A DNA stretch of 64,000 nt from Hygrocybe punicea (taxonomy: Eukaryota; Basidiomycota; Agaricomycetes; Agaricales; Hygrophoraceae), in assembly GCA_963556145.1 (NCBI GenBank), contig OY744465.1, forward strand, positions 1,922,001-1,986,000, in the 5' to 3' direction. Below, one piece after another: positions 22,099 to 30,990 of this stretch (within the stretch, counting starts at the first letter, position 1; the number at the start of each line of letters is the position of its first letter). Below the pieces are notes generated by a model that saw only the letters and a list, made by a program, of their open reading frames with translations, made no database searches and was not told where the DNA came from. Position numbers and translations under genes: made by a program.

Positions 22099-22512
22099 TT
22101 TGAGGACTTCAATGGTCCATAAGTACTCCTACTCTCCATATATAAGTATTCTTCAATTATTTTCGCATTTCTTGCATTCTCGAACATTCTGTCACAGTCA
22201 CACATGACAAACACCGCCTTTAACTCACAACCTCATGCCATTACCACTACAAACATGAAAAAAACAAGGTTGACTAGCACTCCGGGTTCACGTTGGAGAA
22301 TGGATCTCCTGGTCTCAGAGGGAAAGGCTTGAGAGGAGCCATGGCTGGGAGGGGAAAGCAGAGAAAACCCTTGGATGATGACTAAGCTACTACAGGAAAG
22401 GGAATCTACTGGCTAAGGGTCTCCGGGGTCCTAGGGGCTAGCAGCTACTGCTGCAGGTACCCCCCTCCACAATGGTGTGTGCCCTCGCACACATCTCCTG
22501 CCTCTGAGAATC

Positions 22513-22833
22513 TCATCCTCCATGAAACTCCACCCAGTCATCTACTATCCTTGCTATCACTGGTGCTAAAAGGGGTCCTAAAAGCGGGTCAGGGTTGCCA
22601 CACTGAGGGTGTACCAACTCCATGAGAACGTGTAGCACAATCTTCATGTCCAGGGGAAGAAGCTCTAGGAGAGCGTACTGTGAGTCTATTCCTGGGCCCC
22701 ATGCAAGCTTGGCTATGGCCCATGATTGGTCAACTACAAACGGGAGGGCCATACCAAGGGTAAGTGCTGTCAGTGACTGAACAGGGCCATATGAAGTTGA
22801 TACTGGGAAGATTGTTGGCTGTTCGTCTTCCAT
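22513..22833 (-). CDS. Second frame of the small LTR element, unknown
   Basis: A frame of 106 codons with non-repetitive sequence (for example MALPFVVDQSWAIAKLAWG) just before the 3' purine tract. It overlaps the end of a Pro/Ser/Thr-rich frame at 22730-23014 and could be its C terminus after a frameshift or splice. No recognised domain. Confidence 0.35.
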   Translation of the reverse strand: MEDEQPTIFPVSTSYGPVQSLTALTLGMALPFVVDQSWAIAKLAWGPGIDSQYALLELLPLDMKIVLHVLMELVHPQCGNPDPLLGPLLAPVIARIVDDWVEFHGG

Positions 22834-23302
22834 AGTCTGAGTACCTGTGTCGACGAGTCGTGGGGGTGGTGGAACTGGTGGGATAACTTTGGTGGGGGCT
22901 AGTTGGCGAGGTTGCTGTATGGCTGGGTTGGAAAACGGGTGACGGGCATGGCATTGGGGTAACAGGCGACGGTTGCGGCGGCATGTGCTGCTCCATGGTC
23001 AAGCACCTGTACATAGATCTGAAAAATCGTGTTTATATATACTAAGTTGGGATACAAAGATGGGGGCCGATGGTAGTGCTTGCAGGGGTGGTATATCACA
23101 CCGTGGGATCTCGGGGTGCGTTTGCAATGTATTTTGGGGCCGGTACGGGGTACAGGGCATGTGTGGGGGGCACTCGCGGCGTGTTTTGGGGCATGTAGGG
23201 GGCTTGGGGCATATCTGGGGCCATTCATGGTGTGTTCTGGGGCGTGGTCAATGTGTCAGTCACCGTTGGGCTCAGCTGGGGTTCATTTGGGCATGCAGGC
23301 GC

Positions 23303-24131
23303 TCACGTTGGCTGTTCCTGGGTTGACAGAGATGGGGCCAGGTGTTGGGGATGCGGTGGGGGCCTTATCGACGCGTCGGGGGTCACTGCTGGGACATGGG
23401 GCATTTCTCGACATGTGGGGGCTGGTGATGATGTGGCAGTCGTGGATGGGTTTGGCTGGGGCACATTTGTACATGCCGGCATTGGCGTCCGTGGTTTCTT
23501 GGTCGATAAGGACGGGGTTGGGCATTGGTGTTGAAATCCGGGTGGTTCTTGATGCACGGGCATTGCTGGTGATGTGGCAGTAGTGGCTGGGTTGGGCTGG
23601 GTCTCGTTTGGGCACACCAGCGTTGGCATTGGCTGTTTCTGAGTTGATGGGGATGAGTTCAGGCACTGGGATTGCGGCTGAGGCGCTGGTGGTGGTTCAC
23701 GGGGCTTCGCATTCATTGGTGACATGGCAGTTGCGTTGGACAATGGCAGTGTTGTTGGCATGTGTGCTGACGACGCTGGGGTTGGTGACGTGGTAAATGG
23801 GGGTGCCGTTGATGTTGTGGGGACTTGGGATGTGGTTGGCCAAGTGGGGGACGCGAAGGGTTTTGCGTCCATTGTTGGCCGTGTGTTCTCTGCCTGTGGT
23901 GAGTCTTGCACCTTCGTTTCAGGGTGCGTACCTTCCGTTGTACGATGGAGCATCTGTCGAGCCGTCTTTTCTTTCTGTCGCATCTTTTCCTTCATCTTTT
24001 TCTCCACGTTTTTCTCTTTCTCCTCGCATTCTGCTGCTAACTGTTTTTGCAGCTCAAGAATCCGTGCGTCGCGTTCCACATGGAGCTCCTTTTTGGTCTG
24101 CTTGATCTTTGGGTTTCGTGTTTTTGGTGCC
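23303..24131 (-). CDS. Retroelement ORF, basic coiled-coil plus Pro/Thr-rich tail
   Basis: Minus-strand frame from a likely start MAPKTRNPKIKQTKKELH (24131). The open frame extends upstream to 24394, but that part has the look of leader sequence. Residues 10-75 are a charged coiled coil (ARILELQKQLAAECEEKEKN). The rest is Pro/Thr/Ser-rich with imperfect repeats containing CLNSSPSTQKQPMP and CPTPSLSTKKPRTPMP. No zinc knuckle is seen. It could be a structural (gag-like) protein of the element. Further minus-strand frames downstream (22730-23014 and 22513-22833) have a similar repetitive then hydrophobic make-up and may be part of the same product in a shifted frame. No family is recognised. Confidence 0.5.
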
Positions 24132-24575
24132 ATAACGTAGGTCCGTAGTTTTGTAAGTTGTATAAACAATCTGTAGTCGGGCACGTGAAAAATCTGAATC
24201 AAATCCTGAAAGTGGACGGAGGATAAGAAATGAAAGATAACGAATATAAATAAGGTGGATGAGGGGAATGGTGTTGATTCAGTTGTGTTTTTCGCGCTTC
24301 GTTTGCGTGTCCTGTTGATTTCTTGGTTAGCTTCGATTTCCAAGTTTGTGTGTTCAAATCTTTCGAGATCTGGTCCTATGGTCACATGGCTCAAATCTCT
24401 CTCATCACCATGTTGGAGAACAGATCTCCTGGTCTCAGAGGGAAAGGCTCGAGAGGAGCCGCAGCTGGGAGGGAAAAGCGGAGAAAACCCTTGGATGATG
24501 ACTAAGCTACTACAGGAATGGGAATCTACTGGCTAAGGGTCTCCAGGGTCCTAGGGGCTAGCAGCTACTGCTGCA

Positions 24576-24946
24576 ACATACACGAAGTCAAGGCCCCCTG
24601 CCTGAGGTCAAGCAACCAAAACTGGCCCAACAGGCCAAATCAAAGGCAACGGCCAAGCGCACCACCCAAAAGACGGCCATGAGCAATAAAAGTGTCAAGA
24701 ACAATCACAGGAACAGGAGTAAGAATGGTGGCAAAAACAAGGGCAATGGATTGAACGTATCCAAGGGCCAACAAACCAAACCAAAGGTCGTGGCCAAGCG
24801 CCATGCCAACAAAACAGCAGCAAGGCCTGACGACGCAAACAAGAACCAAGATGCCAGCGAGAATGAGGACCTCAGCAAGAACCAGAATGCGCCAGATGAT
24901 GACGATGAGAAGGGGATCAAGAGGAAGAAGGGAACGGGAGTGTGAG
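24576..24946 (+). other. Lysine/asparagine-rich coding remnant
   Basis: A plus-strand frame is open from the LTR boundary, very rich in Lys, Asn, Gln and Asp (NGGKNKGNGLNVSKGQQ), and ends KRKKGTGV and a stop. It has no start codon near the LTR, so it may be the 3' part of something cut by the retrotransposon. No family is recognised. From 24947 to about 25250 I see only AT-rich DNA and a TATATATA word. Confidence 0.3.
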
Positions 24947-25268
24947 TTAAAGGAGGCGGCAGCACTGGTAAATGCAATAAAAAGTATGTAGACTCGTGTT
25001 TTCTTTGGCTAGACTGAGGGATGTATATATAGAGAAATAATGATGTGAGAGTCTGATCTCTAGTCCGTAGGTTTTTGGGGGAAATCGGGAGACGAGGAAA
25101 TGGGGCTAGAACGAGAGAGAAAGTCCTACATTTTCTCGAAACACGATTTGGGTTGTGCTGTACAGGCGGAGACGATCTGCCCAAAAGAGACGACAAGGGA
25201 GACAGACGAAAGGCAAGCCTGAACGGAAAACCCAAACACCAAACAACCTAACTACAGAAGAGGAAAGA

Positions 25269-26423
25269 TTAATGTAGAATAATGGGAGACGGACGACGAC
25301 GCGAAGGCATGCGGGAAGATGCTAAAGAAGCCGGGGGAAGGAGGAGTTCTGCATAAAGGGGGGCAATCAATTCGAGGGATCTCCAATACCATAAAAATGC
25401 ATCTGAAGACCAGCGGCCAAGCATCTTCACGACGTCGGGGGGGACGCCACGCAGTAACAGCTCTGTAGTACCCCCGATGCGGAAGCAATGGCCTGTAAAG
25501 ATAGGGAACCCCATCGAAGACCAGATGTTGTTGCAGCGAGCAAGAAATTTACGAATGGAGAGCGCGAGGTGACCAGAGGGAGTGTTGTACGAAAAAAGAG
25601 GAAAATGAGTGGGGATATCGTTAACGGCGAGGTGGTGCTCGATTGCGGATATAGGATCTCCCACCCCCGTTTGGCGGCATATAATGATATCCGCGCCTTT
25701 CGAGCGCTTCACCTTATCCCACGGTAAATGCAATTTTCGAGATCCTAAAGACGAAGCGGGCGGTTTGAGGTCTGAGACCGAAGGGAATAGATTCGGATTG
25801 TGAAATGATTCTTTCTCAGGGAGGATATCGCCCAAGCGACATTGTCCCCAAAATGCTGACGTAGCGGCTGCGAAAACTGCAGCATCGAAAGGGTCAGAAA
25901 GAGAGAGGCGCGAATGGAGAGCGGTGATCATGTCGTGGGTAATAGGTAACCGGGAGGGACGTCTCGATGAGGCGGGGGTGAGATTTTCCACGCCGCGAAG
26001 GACATAAAAAAGCCGGGTGCTCCCTGCATACGGGACGTCGTTGACAATGTGCCAAGCGCGGATACCAGATAAGTCGTTCCGCACGGTGGAACCGCTACGA
26101 AGGCCTGCAGATGAGGCCGCGAAAGAGCAGAGAAGCGCTTCTGAAGCGGGCAGGCGATCAATAGGCGGCATGGAATTCGATACGCAGAAGTCGATGAAGC
26201 GCGAGACGCCGCCACTATAATTCTTGCGAGTCGAAGCTGCCCATGCGTGAGAGAGAGTTAGATCCACTGGGGAGACAAAGGGAGCCGTAACGGGCACTGG
26301 AATAGTGTGAGACGAGGCAACGAATGAGGTAACCGAGGAAACAATGAGGGAGGCCATGTACGACAACGTCGCATCATCGAGAGACATTGAGAATAAGAAA
26401 AACTCCGAAAGATATTGCATCAA
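25269..26423 (-). CDS. Tyrosine recombinase of the DIRS/Ngaro-type element
   Basis: An open frame of 384 codons. The N-terminal core-binding part (SHAWAASTRKNYSGGVSRF, about residues 70-95) resembles phage-integrase SAM-like domains. The catalytic part shows the expected residues: Arg in FWGQCRLGDIL (about 195), His and Arg in TGHCFRIGGTTELLLRG (about 313) and the Tyr nucleophile in WSSDAFLWYWRS (about 345). Such enzymes insert the circular cDNA by site-specific recombination without target duplication. An internal Met (MSLDDATL, 26387) is an alternative start. It ends the element's coding region 160 bases after the RT ORF. Confidence 0.88.
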   Translation of the reverse strand: MMQYLSEFFLFSMSLDDATLSYMASLIVSSVTSFVASSHTIPVPVTAPFVSPVDLTLSHAWAASTRKNYSGGVSRFIDFCVSNSMPPIDRLPASEALLCSFAASSAGLRSGSTVRNDLSGIRAWHIVNDVPYAGSTRLFYVLRGVENLTPASSRRPSRLPITHDMITALHSRLSLSDPFDAAVFAAATSAFWGQCRLGDILPEKESFHNPNLFPSVSDLKPPASSLGSRKLHLPWDKVKRSKGADIIICRQTGVGDPISAIEHHLAVNDIPTHFPLFSYNTPSGHLALSIRKFLARCNNIWSSMGFPIFTGHCFRIGGTTELLLRGVPPDVVKMLGRWSSDAFLWYWRSLELIAPLYAELLLPPASLASSRMPSRRRPSPIILH

Positions 26424-26588
26424 GCGACTTTACGGCATGCAAAATTTTATTTTAGGGCTTAACAGCATGAAGGGGTGGGGACAATAATCCTTATTTGATC
26501 CAGGAACTGGACAATGATCAGGAAATACAACGCGATATGTAAAAGGGAAGCGGAAATGGCAAGAGTGCCGAGAAAAAACTACAAGGCA

Positions 26589-28625
26589 TTAAGTGGAGAC
26601 GGTGGGAGCGACGAAAGACCGCAAGAAAAAGGGAATTTTGGGAGGACAAGATATATGCTGCGAAGCGGGGAAAATTCCTCTGGATGGCCCATCTGCAAGA
26701 TTATCCTCCGAACGAACCCAGGAAATGTCGAACCAAATGTCGAACTCCCGAAAAAGGAGGAGGATACGGCGGAGGACCGAATTTTGCTGAGGATTACGTG
26801 AGAGCCCGGCACTGAATGCCCCAACGACCCCGGAATTGTCGGAACGTAAGGAGAGGGTGACTGAACGAGAGCCGTTGGCGATGACTGAAATGAGCGCAAG
26901 ATAAACAGCTACGATCTCCGCCCAGCCAATATCCCTTCCGTCTGACTTCCAACCCGGAATGAGCGGCCACGCGAGCCAACGACCATCCCAGATAAGACCA
27001 ATACCCCACGACGAAGAGGCATCGACAAACAGGGTAGACGAGGATGGAGTAGGACGAGGGGAGATCTTCATACCACACCATGGTTGGGAAAGCTCAATGC
27101 GCCACCACGCGATGTCCTTGAGGGCCTCAGCCGGGATGTGAAGTTTGATGAAGGGAGAGGGTCGGGAGGAGAAGGAAGAAAGAAATCGATAAAGAGACGG
27201 GAGGCGAGTGCGACTCGAAACGATAATGATCGAGCAGTGATTTAGAGAGCCGATGACGGATTCGCATTCCTTCCTGGTAACAGCGGAACCGGCAACCCAA
27301 CTGGAAATTTTTGTAAGAAATTTTTGACGTTTGGAATCGGGAAGTGAGACTGTGCGATCGGTAAGATTCCAGTGGAAACCGATGTAGTTGAAAGAGAATG
27401 CGAAGGGGAGACATTTATTCGGTTTTTTGGACCACGGCCAGCCGAGGGTAACTGCGACCTCCCAAATGAGTGATTCGTCGAAAGAATATGACCAAGGACC
27501 TTCAAGAGAAGGTGGGAAGGGAAAACGCCAGAAAGTGAAGTTGTCCGCCCATTTCAGAATGTCATCGACCTTTTTGAAAAAGTAAATGTGTACGATACCG
27601 TCTGAGCAGCGGCCAAAGATGCCTGAGGAACTGGAGCAGCCGAAGCAACAGCAATGGTCCATGTGGATATGGTCGTGCCAAGAAATGCACACATGGAGGC
27701 GATCCTCTGGGGCAACAGGCATGCGACGGTGGGCGGCCTCGACGTCAAAAACGGCGACTTGGCAACCAGGGGGGGCGTTGAGAACGCGAACAAAGCAATC
27801 GATAAAGCTACCCCAGTCGCAGGTGAAGGAAGATGAGTCAATTTCTGAATTTACTGACGGCATGTAAGGGTTGTTGCGGGGAAAGGAATGATCCTGAATG
27901 ATACGTGGCTTTTCGGGTTTGTCGAAACAAATGCCGAGAGGGGCCATGCGATACGGGCCAAACAGGGAGAGAAATTCATCATGCGAGTAACCATGGGAAT
28001 ACCTCCCTTCTTTGATCTCTTTTGCAATATAATCGTTAATGATTGATGGATTCTCGAGAGCCGAACTATGATTATCAGGACGAAAGACTTTGGAAATACG
28101 GGAAGAAACGCCAAGACGGAAACCGGAACGAAGGCCTTCAGGGATATCACGAAATTCATCAAGTACACCGGCTGCAAAAAGAAGCTCCCGCCACATATCA
28201 GGAATAAGCGGAGTCACGATAGGAAAGTATCTAGATCTGAGGATGGGATTGAGCATGATGGTCAGCGGATCCGCAGACTGAGCAAACGTGAGAGTAGAGG
28301 CATGCGTCGGCAAAGGAGCACCCGAGGTGACCATTGAAACGGAAGCAAACTCTGACGTCCTCAGGAGCTTTCCAATACCCGTCTTCACCTTTCGTGAGGA
28401 AACCATTCCCGGGAGCGGGGCATTTACGACCGCTGTGGGCAGGAGAGAGACACACGAAGCAGAGCGTAGAGATATCGGAAGATTTTGCGATGGATGACGG
28501 AGTGCGCTTGGATGTGGAGTTTTGGGAGGAAGAAGGGCGGCCGCGGGATTGACCGGACGGCGAGGCCTTAGCACCGGATGGTTGGGCACGAAAGGAGGAT
28601 GAACGAGAGTGATCCGCCGACCCAC
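26589..28625 (-). CDS. Reverse transcriptase/RNase H of the DIRS/Ngaro-type element
   Basis: An open frame of 678 codons. The N-terminal 130 residues overlap the end of the gag-like ORF in another frame. Reverse transcriptase motifs include CFDKPEKPRIIQDHSFP (fingers), VAVFDVEAAHRRMP (palm Asp), and FFKKVDDILKWADN (about 353) as the xxDD box, here with Val before DD as in DIRS-like enzymes. RNase H follows, with TLFVDASSSWGIG (about 535), WAEIVAVYLAL and LRSDNSGVVGA, ending with SWVRSEDNLADGPSRG. It copies the element RNA into DNA. The start used by the cell is uncertain because of the overlap. Confidence 0.88.
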   Translation of the reverse strand: MGRRITLVHPPFVPNHPVLRPRRPVNPAAALLPPKTPHPSALRHPSQNLPISLRSASCVSLLPTAVVNAPLPGMVSSRKVKTGIGKLLRTSEFASVSMVTSGAPLPTHASTLTFAQSADPLTIMLNPILRSRYFPIVTPLIPDMWRELLFAAGVLDEFRDIPEGLRSGFRLGVSSRISKVFRPDNHSSALENPSIINDYIAKEIKEGRYSHGYSHDEFLSLFGPYRMAPLGICFDKPEKPRIIQDHSFPRNNPYMPSVNSEIDSSSFTCDWGSFIDCFVRVLNAPPGCQVAVFDVEAAHRRMPVAPEDRLHVCISWHDHIHMDHCCCFGCSSSSGIFGRCSDGIVHIYFFKKVDDILKWADNFTFWRFPFPPSLEGPWSYSFDESLIWEVAVTLGWPWSKKPNKCLPFAFSFNYIGFHWNLTDRTVSLPDSKRQKFLTKISSWVAGSAVTRKECESVIGSLNHCSIIIVSSRTRLPSLYRFLSSFSSRPSPFIKLHIPAEALKDIAWWRIELSQPWCGMKISPRPTPSSSTLFVDASSSWGIGLIWDGRWLAWPLIPGWKSDGRDIGWAEIVAVYLALISVIANGSRSVTLSLRSDNSGVVGAFSAGLSRNPQQNSVLRRILLLFREFDIWFDISWVRSEDNLADGPSRGIFPASQHISCPPKIPFFLRSFVAPTVST

Positions 28626-29237
28626 GCATCATCATGACCGCGAATTGATGGGCACGATCATTGTCCACGATTTGTTGCCATAACTGCAAGTGGAAAACGG
28701 CAGGCGTGAAAGTGTTCGAACACTGAACGAAGGCTTGGCGAATGCGAGAGTCGTATTGAACGTAGAGACGGAACAGCTCCGCGAAATCGGTGCGGGAAGT
28801 GATGAAGCGATAATGAGTGCGGAACGCGTCGGCGATCAATTTCTTTTGCGGCGAGTTTAGATAAATCTCGATGAGCTCGCAAAGACGTGGCCACGACTCC
28901 CAAAAATCCGAAAGAGATATCTCGAGCTCTCCGGCTGAGTCAAGCGGGGACGGCTGGATTTGCAAGCGGCCACCGTCTCCAACCGCAAGGGTTTCGAGGG
29001 ACGACAACCCAGAGTAAAGGGATGCGCGACACCTGGCATTAGACAAGAGATGTAAAGGAATATGCTTTAGCCGCCCTTGTTCCAAAATCCTCACAATACT
29101 AGGAGGGTACAAAATATCATTTGGATCTAACTGAGCGTCTGTGGAGGCCAGAGTAAGGAAGACTGGCGGCACAATGGCCGTGGCAGAGGCGCCAGGAAGG
29201 GCAGAAGCGCCAGGAAGGGTGAATTGACCCGGGTGAT
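28231..29237 (-). CDS. Gag-like protein, last exon (three zinc motifs)
   Basis: This exon completes the gag-like gene that starts at 37425. It follows an intron at 29238-29423 (GTGAGC...CGGTAG on the minus strand), and the frame is continuous across the splice. Near the end are a CCHC knuckle (CFVCLSPAHSGRKC), a CCCH finger with spacing C-x8-C-x5-C-x3-H (CFRFNGHLGCSFADACLYSH), and a CCHH motif (CSVCGSADHHAQSH). Knuckles bind the element RNA. The stop at 28231 lies inside the start of the RT ORF, giving a 395-base overlap in different frames. Confidence 0.8.
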
Positions 29238-29423
29238 CTACCGAGAAGAGGGTGGGTCATGAGAACAGACCCAGAGAATGACGACAAATGTCAAAGGAAG
29301 CGGGAGGGGGAGCGCGTGGATGTATGCGCATAAAACCGCTCAAATTATGCGGATGAAGGAAAACGGGCGCTCAAAACTGCGCGATTGGAGATGGGAGAAT
29401 CAAGAATAGAAAGGGGGGCTCAC

Positions 29424-29963
29424 CTGAAGTATCGATCGCGAGACCGGTAGAGCGCGAAGGAGCCACAGTAGGAGCCGCAGGGGGGACCTTGAGGCGTTGG
29501 AGGAGGTCGGTAGCGTCCGGCACGATACCGTTCTTCATTGAATCAATCGCCATCGAGATAGCCGAAGAGAGAACGGACACGACGAATGGATCGATAGAAG
29601 GTGGCAGAGATGTCGGGGACGGCCGAGGTCCTTGAGAGCGAACGGTAAGCGGAGGGATTGAGCCTTGAGTGGACTGAGGAGCGGAGGGAACCTGCAAGAG
29701 AGCGTGCGTGGGAACCGGAGAGGCGTGTGCGGCTGGAGATAAGACGAAAGCTGGATTAATGGTGTCGGATGGACCGGGAAGGGCAAGTGAGGGAAGTGAA
29801 GACGGAGGAAGATCTGTAGAAGCCTGGGTGATGGAGCCGGACGATTGGGTGATGGAGCCGGATGAGTGGGAGGTACCTGAAGGGCCTGGGGCAGCGTTCA
29901 CGCGAGAGGGAATCAGAATCCGGGGTAATACAGCTCCGGGAGCAGGGAAGCTGGCAGTGGAGC
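29424..29963 (-). pseudogene. Gag-like ORF, middle part, cut off by the Gypsy element
   Basis: A Pro/Ser/Ala-rich frame continues, in phase, from the exon part at 37111-37425 once one GGAGC target copy is counted. It ends at the intron donor at 29423 after GLAIDTS. The Gypsy insertion makes the gene unusable as it stands. Exon, intron and exon lengths add up to an intact frame of 618 codons for the pre-insertion gene. Confidence 0.75.
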
Positions 29964-30530
29964 TGTTACGGATCGCTGTTCTTATAACGGCGAACTCCGG
30001 CAACAATAAACCAAACGAGGATGTGTTTTATAGAGGGAAGCGAGTACAAACAGGTAAAGGAAGAGAAGTATCTGGGTTTCGTGGTAGCGATCGGGGGAAG
30101 AGTAGCTATACTAAACTTAAGGATACTGACTACGAATGTCAATGTTTATATACTGGTGAACAACTTCAGGGTCGGCTTCTTCGTCATGCGTGGCTGTGTG
30201 GAGGATAAGCTCCGGGATGAACGGCGTCTTGCTTGGCTTCGTGGTCTATGTGTTTTGGGGTGCCAACGAGGTGGCCAACAGCTGTGTTGCAGGTCCGGTG
30301 TCAGCAGACAGCTGATCCGATGATTGTGTTGCGCGGTATTATTGAGTGCTTGAATCAACGTGTATGATGTATCGGCGGTGATCGGTTGATGAGGGTAATC
30401 ATGGGGATTGGGGTACCGTCGTTGGTTGTCTTCGACGATGTTCTGGACCCAGGTTATGATATTGTCTTGTGACGTCGAGTCAGGGACGTCGGGGTCGGAA
30501 GCGGGGGTTAAATCGGGGTAAAACGTAACA
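29964..30530 (-). repeat. 3' LTR of the Gypsy element
   Basis: 567 bases. Contains the TATA box complement at 30145-30152 and the self-priming 11-mer at 30108-30118. It is preceded on the minus strand by a purine tract (CCGGGGGTATT). Confidence 0.93.
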
Positions 30531-30911
30531 ATACCCCCGGAACAAGGGGAATCGTCCCGATTAACCGGAGGGAAAATGGAATCATACACAGCAGCGCAGT
30601 CGATGAATTCGCGGTAGGGATCGACAGGATCATCGGTAAACCAGACGGGAACGGTGGGAGGGACAGCAGGAGGGGGAGGCCCAATGGGACGCACGGAGTA
30701 GAAGGATCGCGGGGCGAAGAACGGGTCAATGCCAAGATGGGCGATAGCTGTCGTTGGATGAACGGAGCCAAAGGAAGAGGGTCGCATGAGGTCAACAGCG
30801 AAGTGAACACTACGATCGCAGAGGCGGCGTTTCGAACGAGGGACGCGAAAGCGAGGAGGAAGGAGATGGTAATAAGGGGAAGAAGGGAGATAAACGTCTG
30901 AGGCAGACATG
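30146..30911 (-). CDS. ORF3 of the Gypsy element, unknown function
   Basis: A minus-strand frame open from 30991, overlapping the end of pol by a single base. The likely start is MSASDVYLPSSPYYH at 30911, giving about 254 residues. It runs through the purine tract and the U3 part of the 3' LTR. The last codons, AGT ATA TAA, coincide with the LTR TATATAA box, so the stop is embedded in the promoter. The product is Pro- and Ser-rich, with an acidic middle (FTDDPVDPYREFIDCAAVYD) and a basic C terminus (RSQARRRSSRSLSS). No membrane segment or env-like feature is seen. It could be an accessory protein or an open stretch without function. Confidence 0.5.
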
Positions 30912-30990
30912 GGGGAAGAAGGCAAAGAGCGAAAAAAGGAAAGAAAAGAGAACAAACTATATATACGAAAGAGAAGATTAGGGTAGGTCA

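Larger units (their letters stand above)
22291..24575 (-). mobile_element. Small LTR retrotransposon with a coiled-coil/Pro-Thr-rich ORF
   Basis: Direct repeats 22291-22455 and 24411-24575 (165 bases each) end in complement TGCAGCAG...CAACA. The primer-binding-like TGGTGATGAGAG complement (about 24399-24410) abuts the right LTR, and a purine tract (complement of CCCCCCTCC) abuts the left one, so the element reads on the minus strand. The LTRs differ at several sites, and the left one has CG in place of TG at its start. No target duplication was found. No reverse transcriptase is present, so it is non-autonomous. It uses the same primer site as elements A-D although the LTR is different. Confidence 0.75.

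Noticed and set aside
24705..25235. Ser/Leu/Pro-rich minus frame
   Set aside because: Opposite strand of the Lys/Asp-rich remnant; hydrophobic runs come from GAT/AAG complements.
30146..30911. ORF3 as an envelope gene
   Set aside because: No signal peptide, transmembrane segment or Cys pattern of env proteins is visible.
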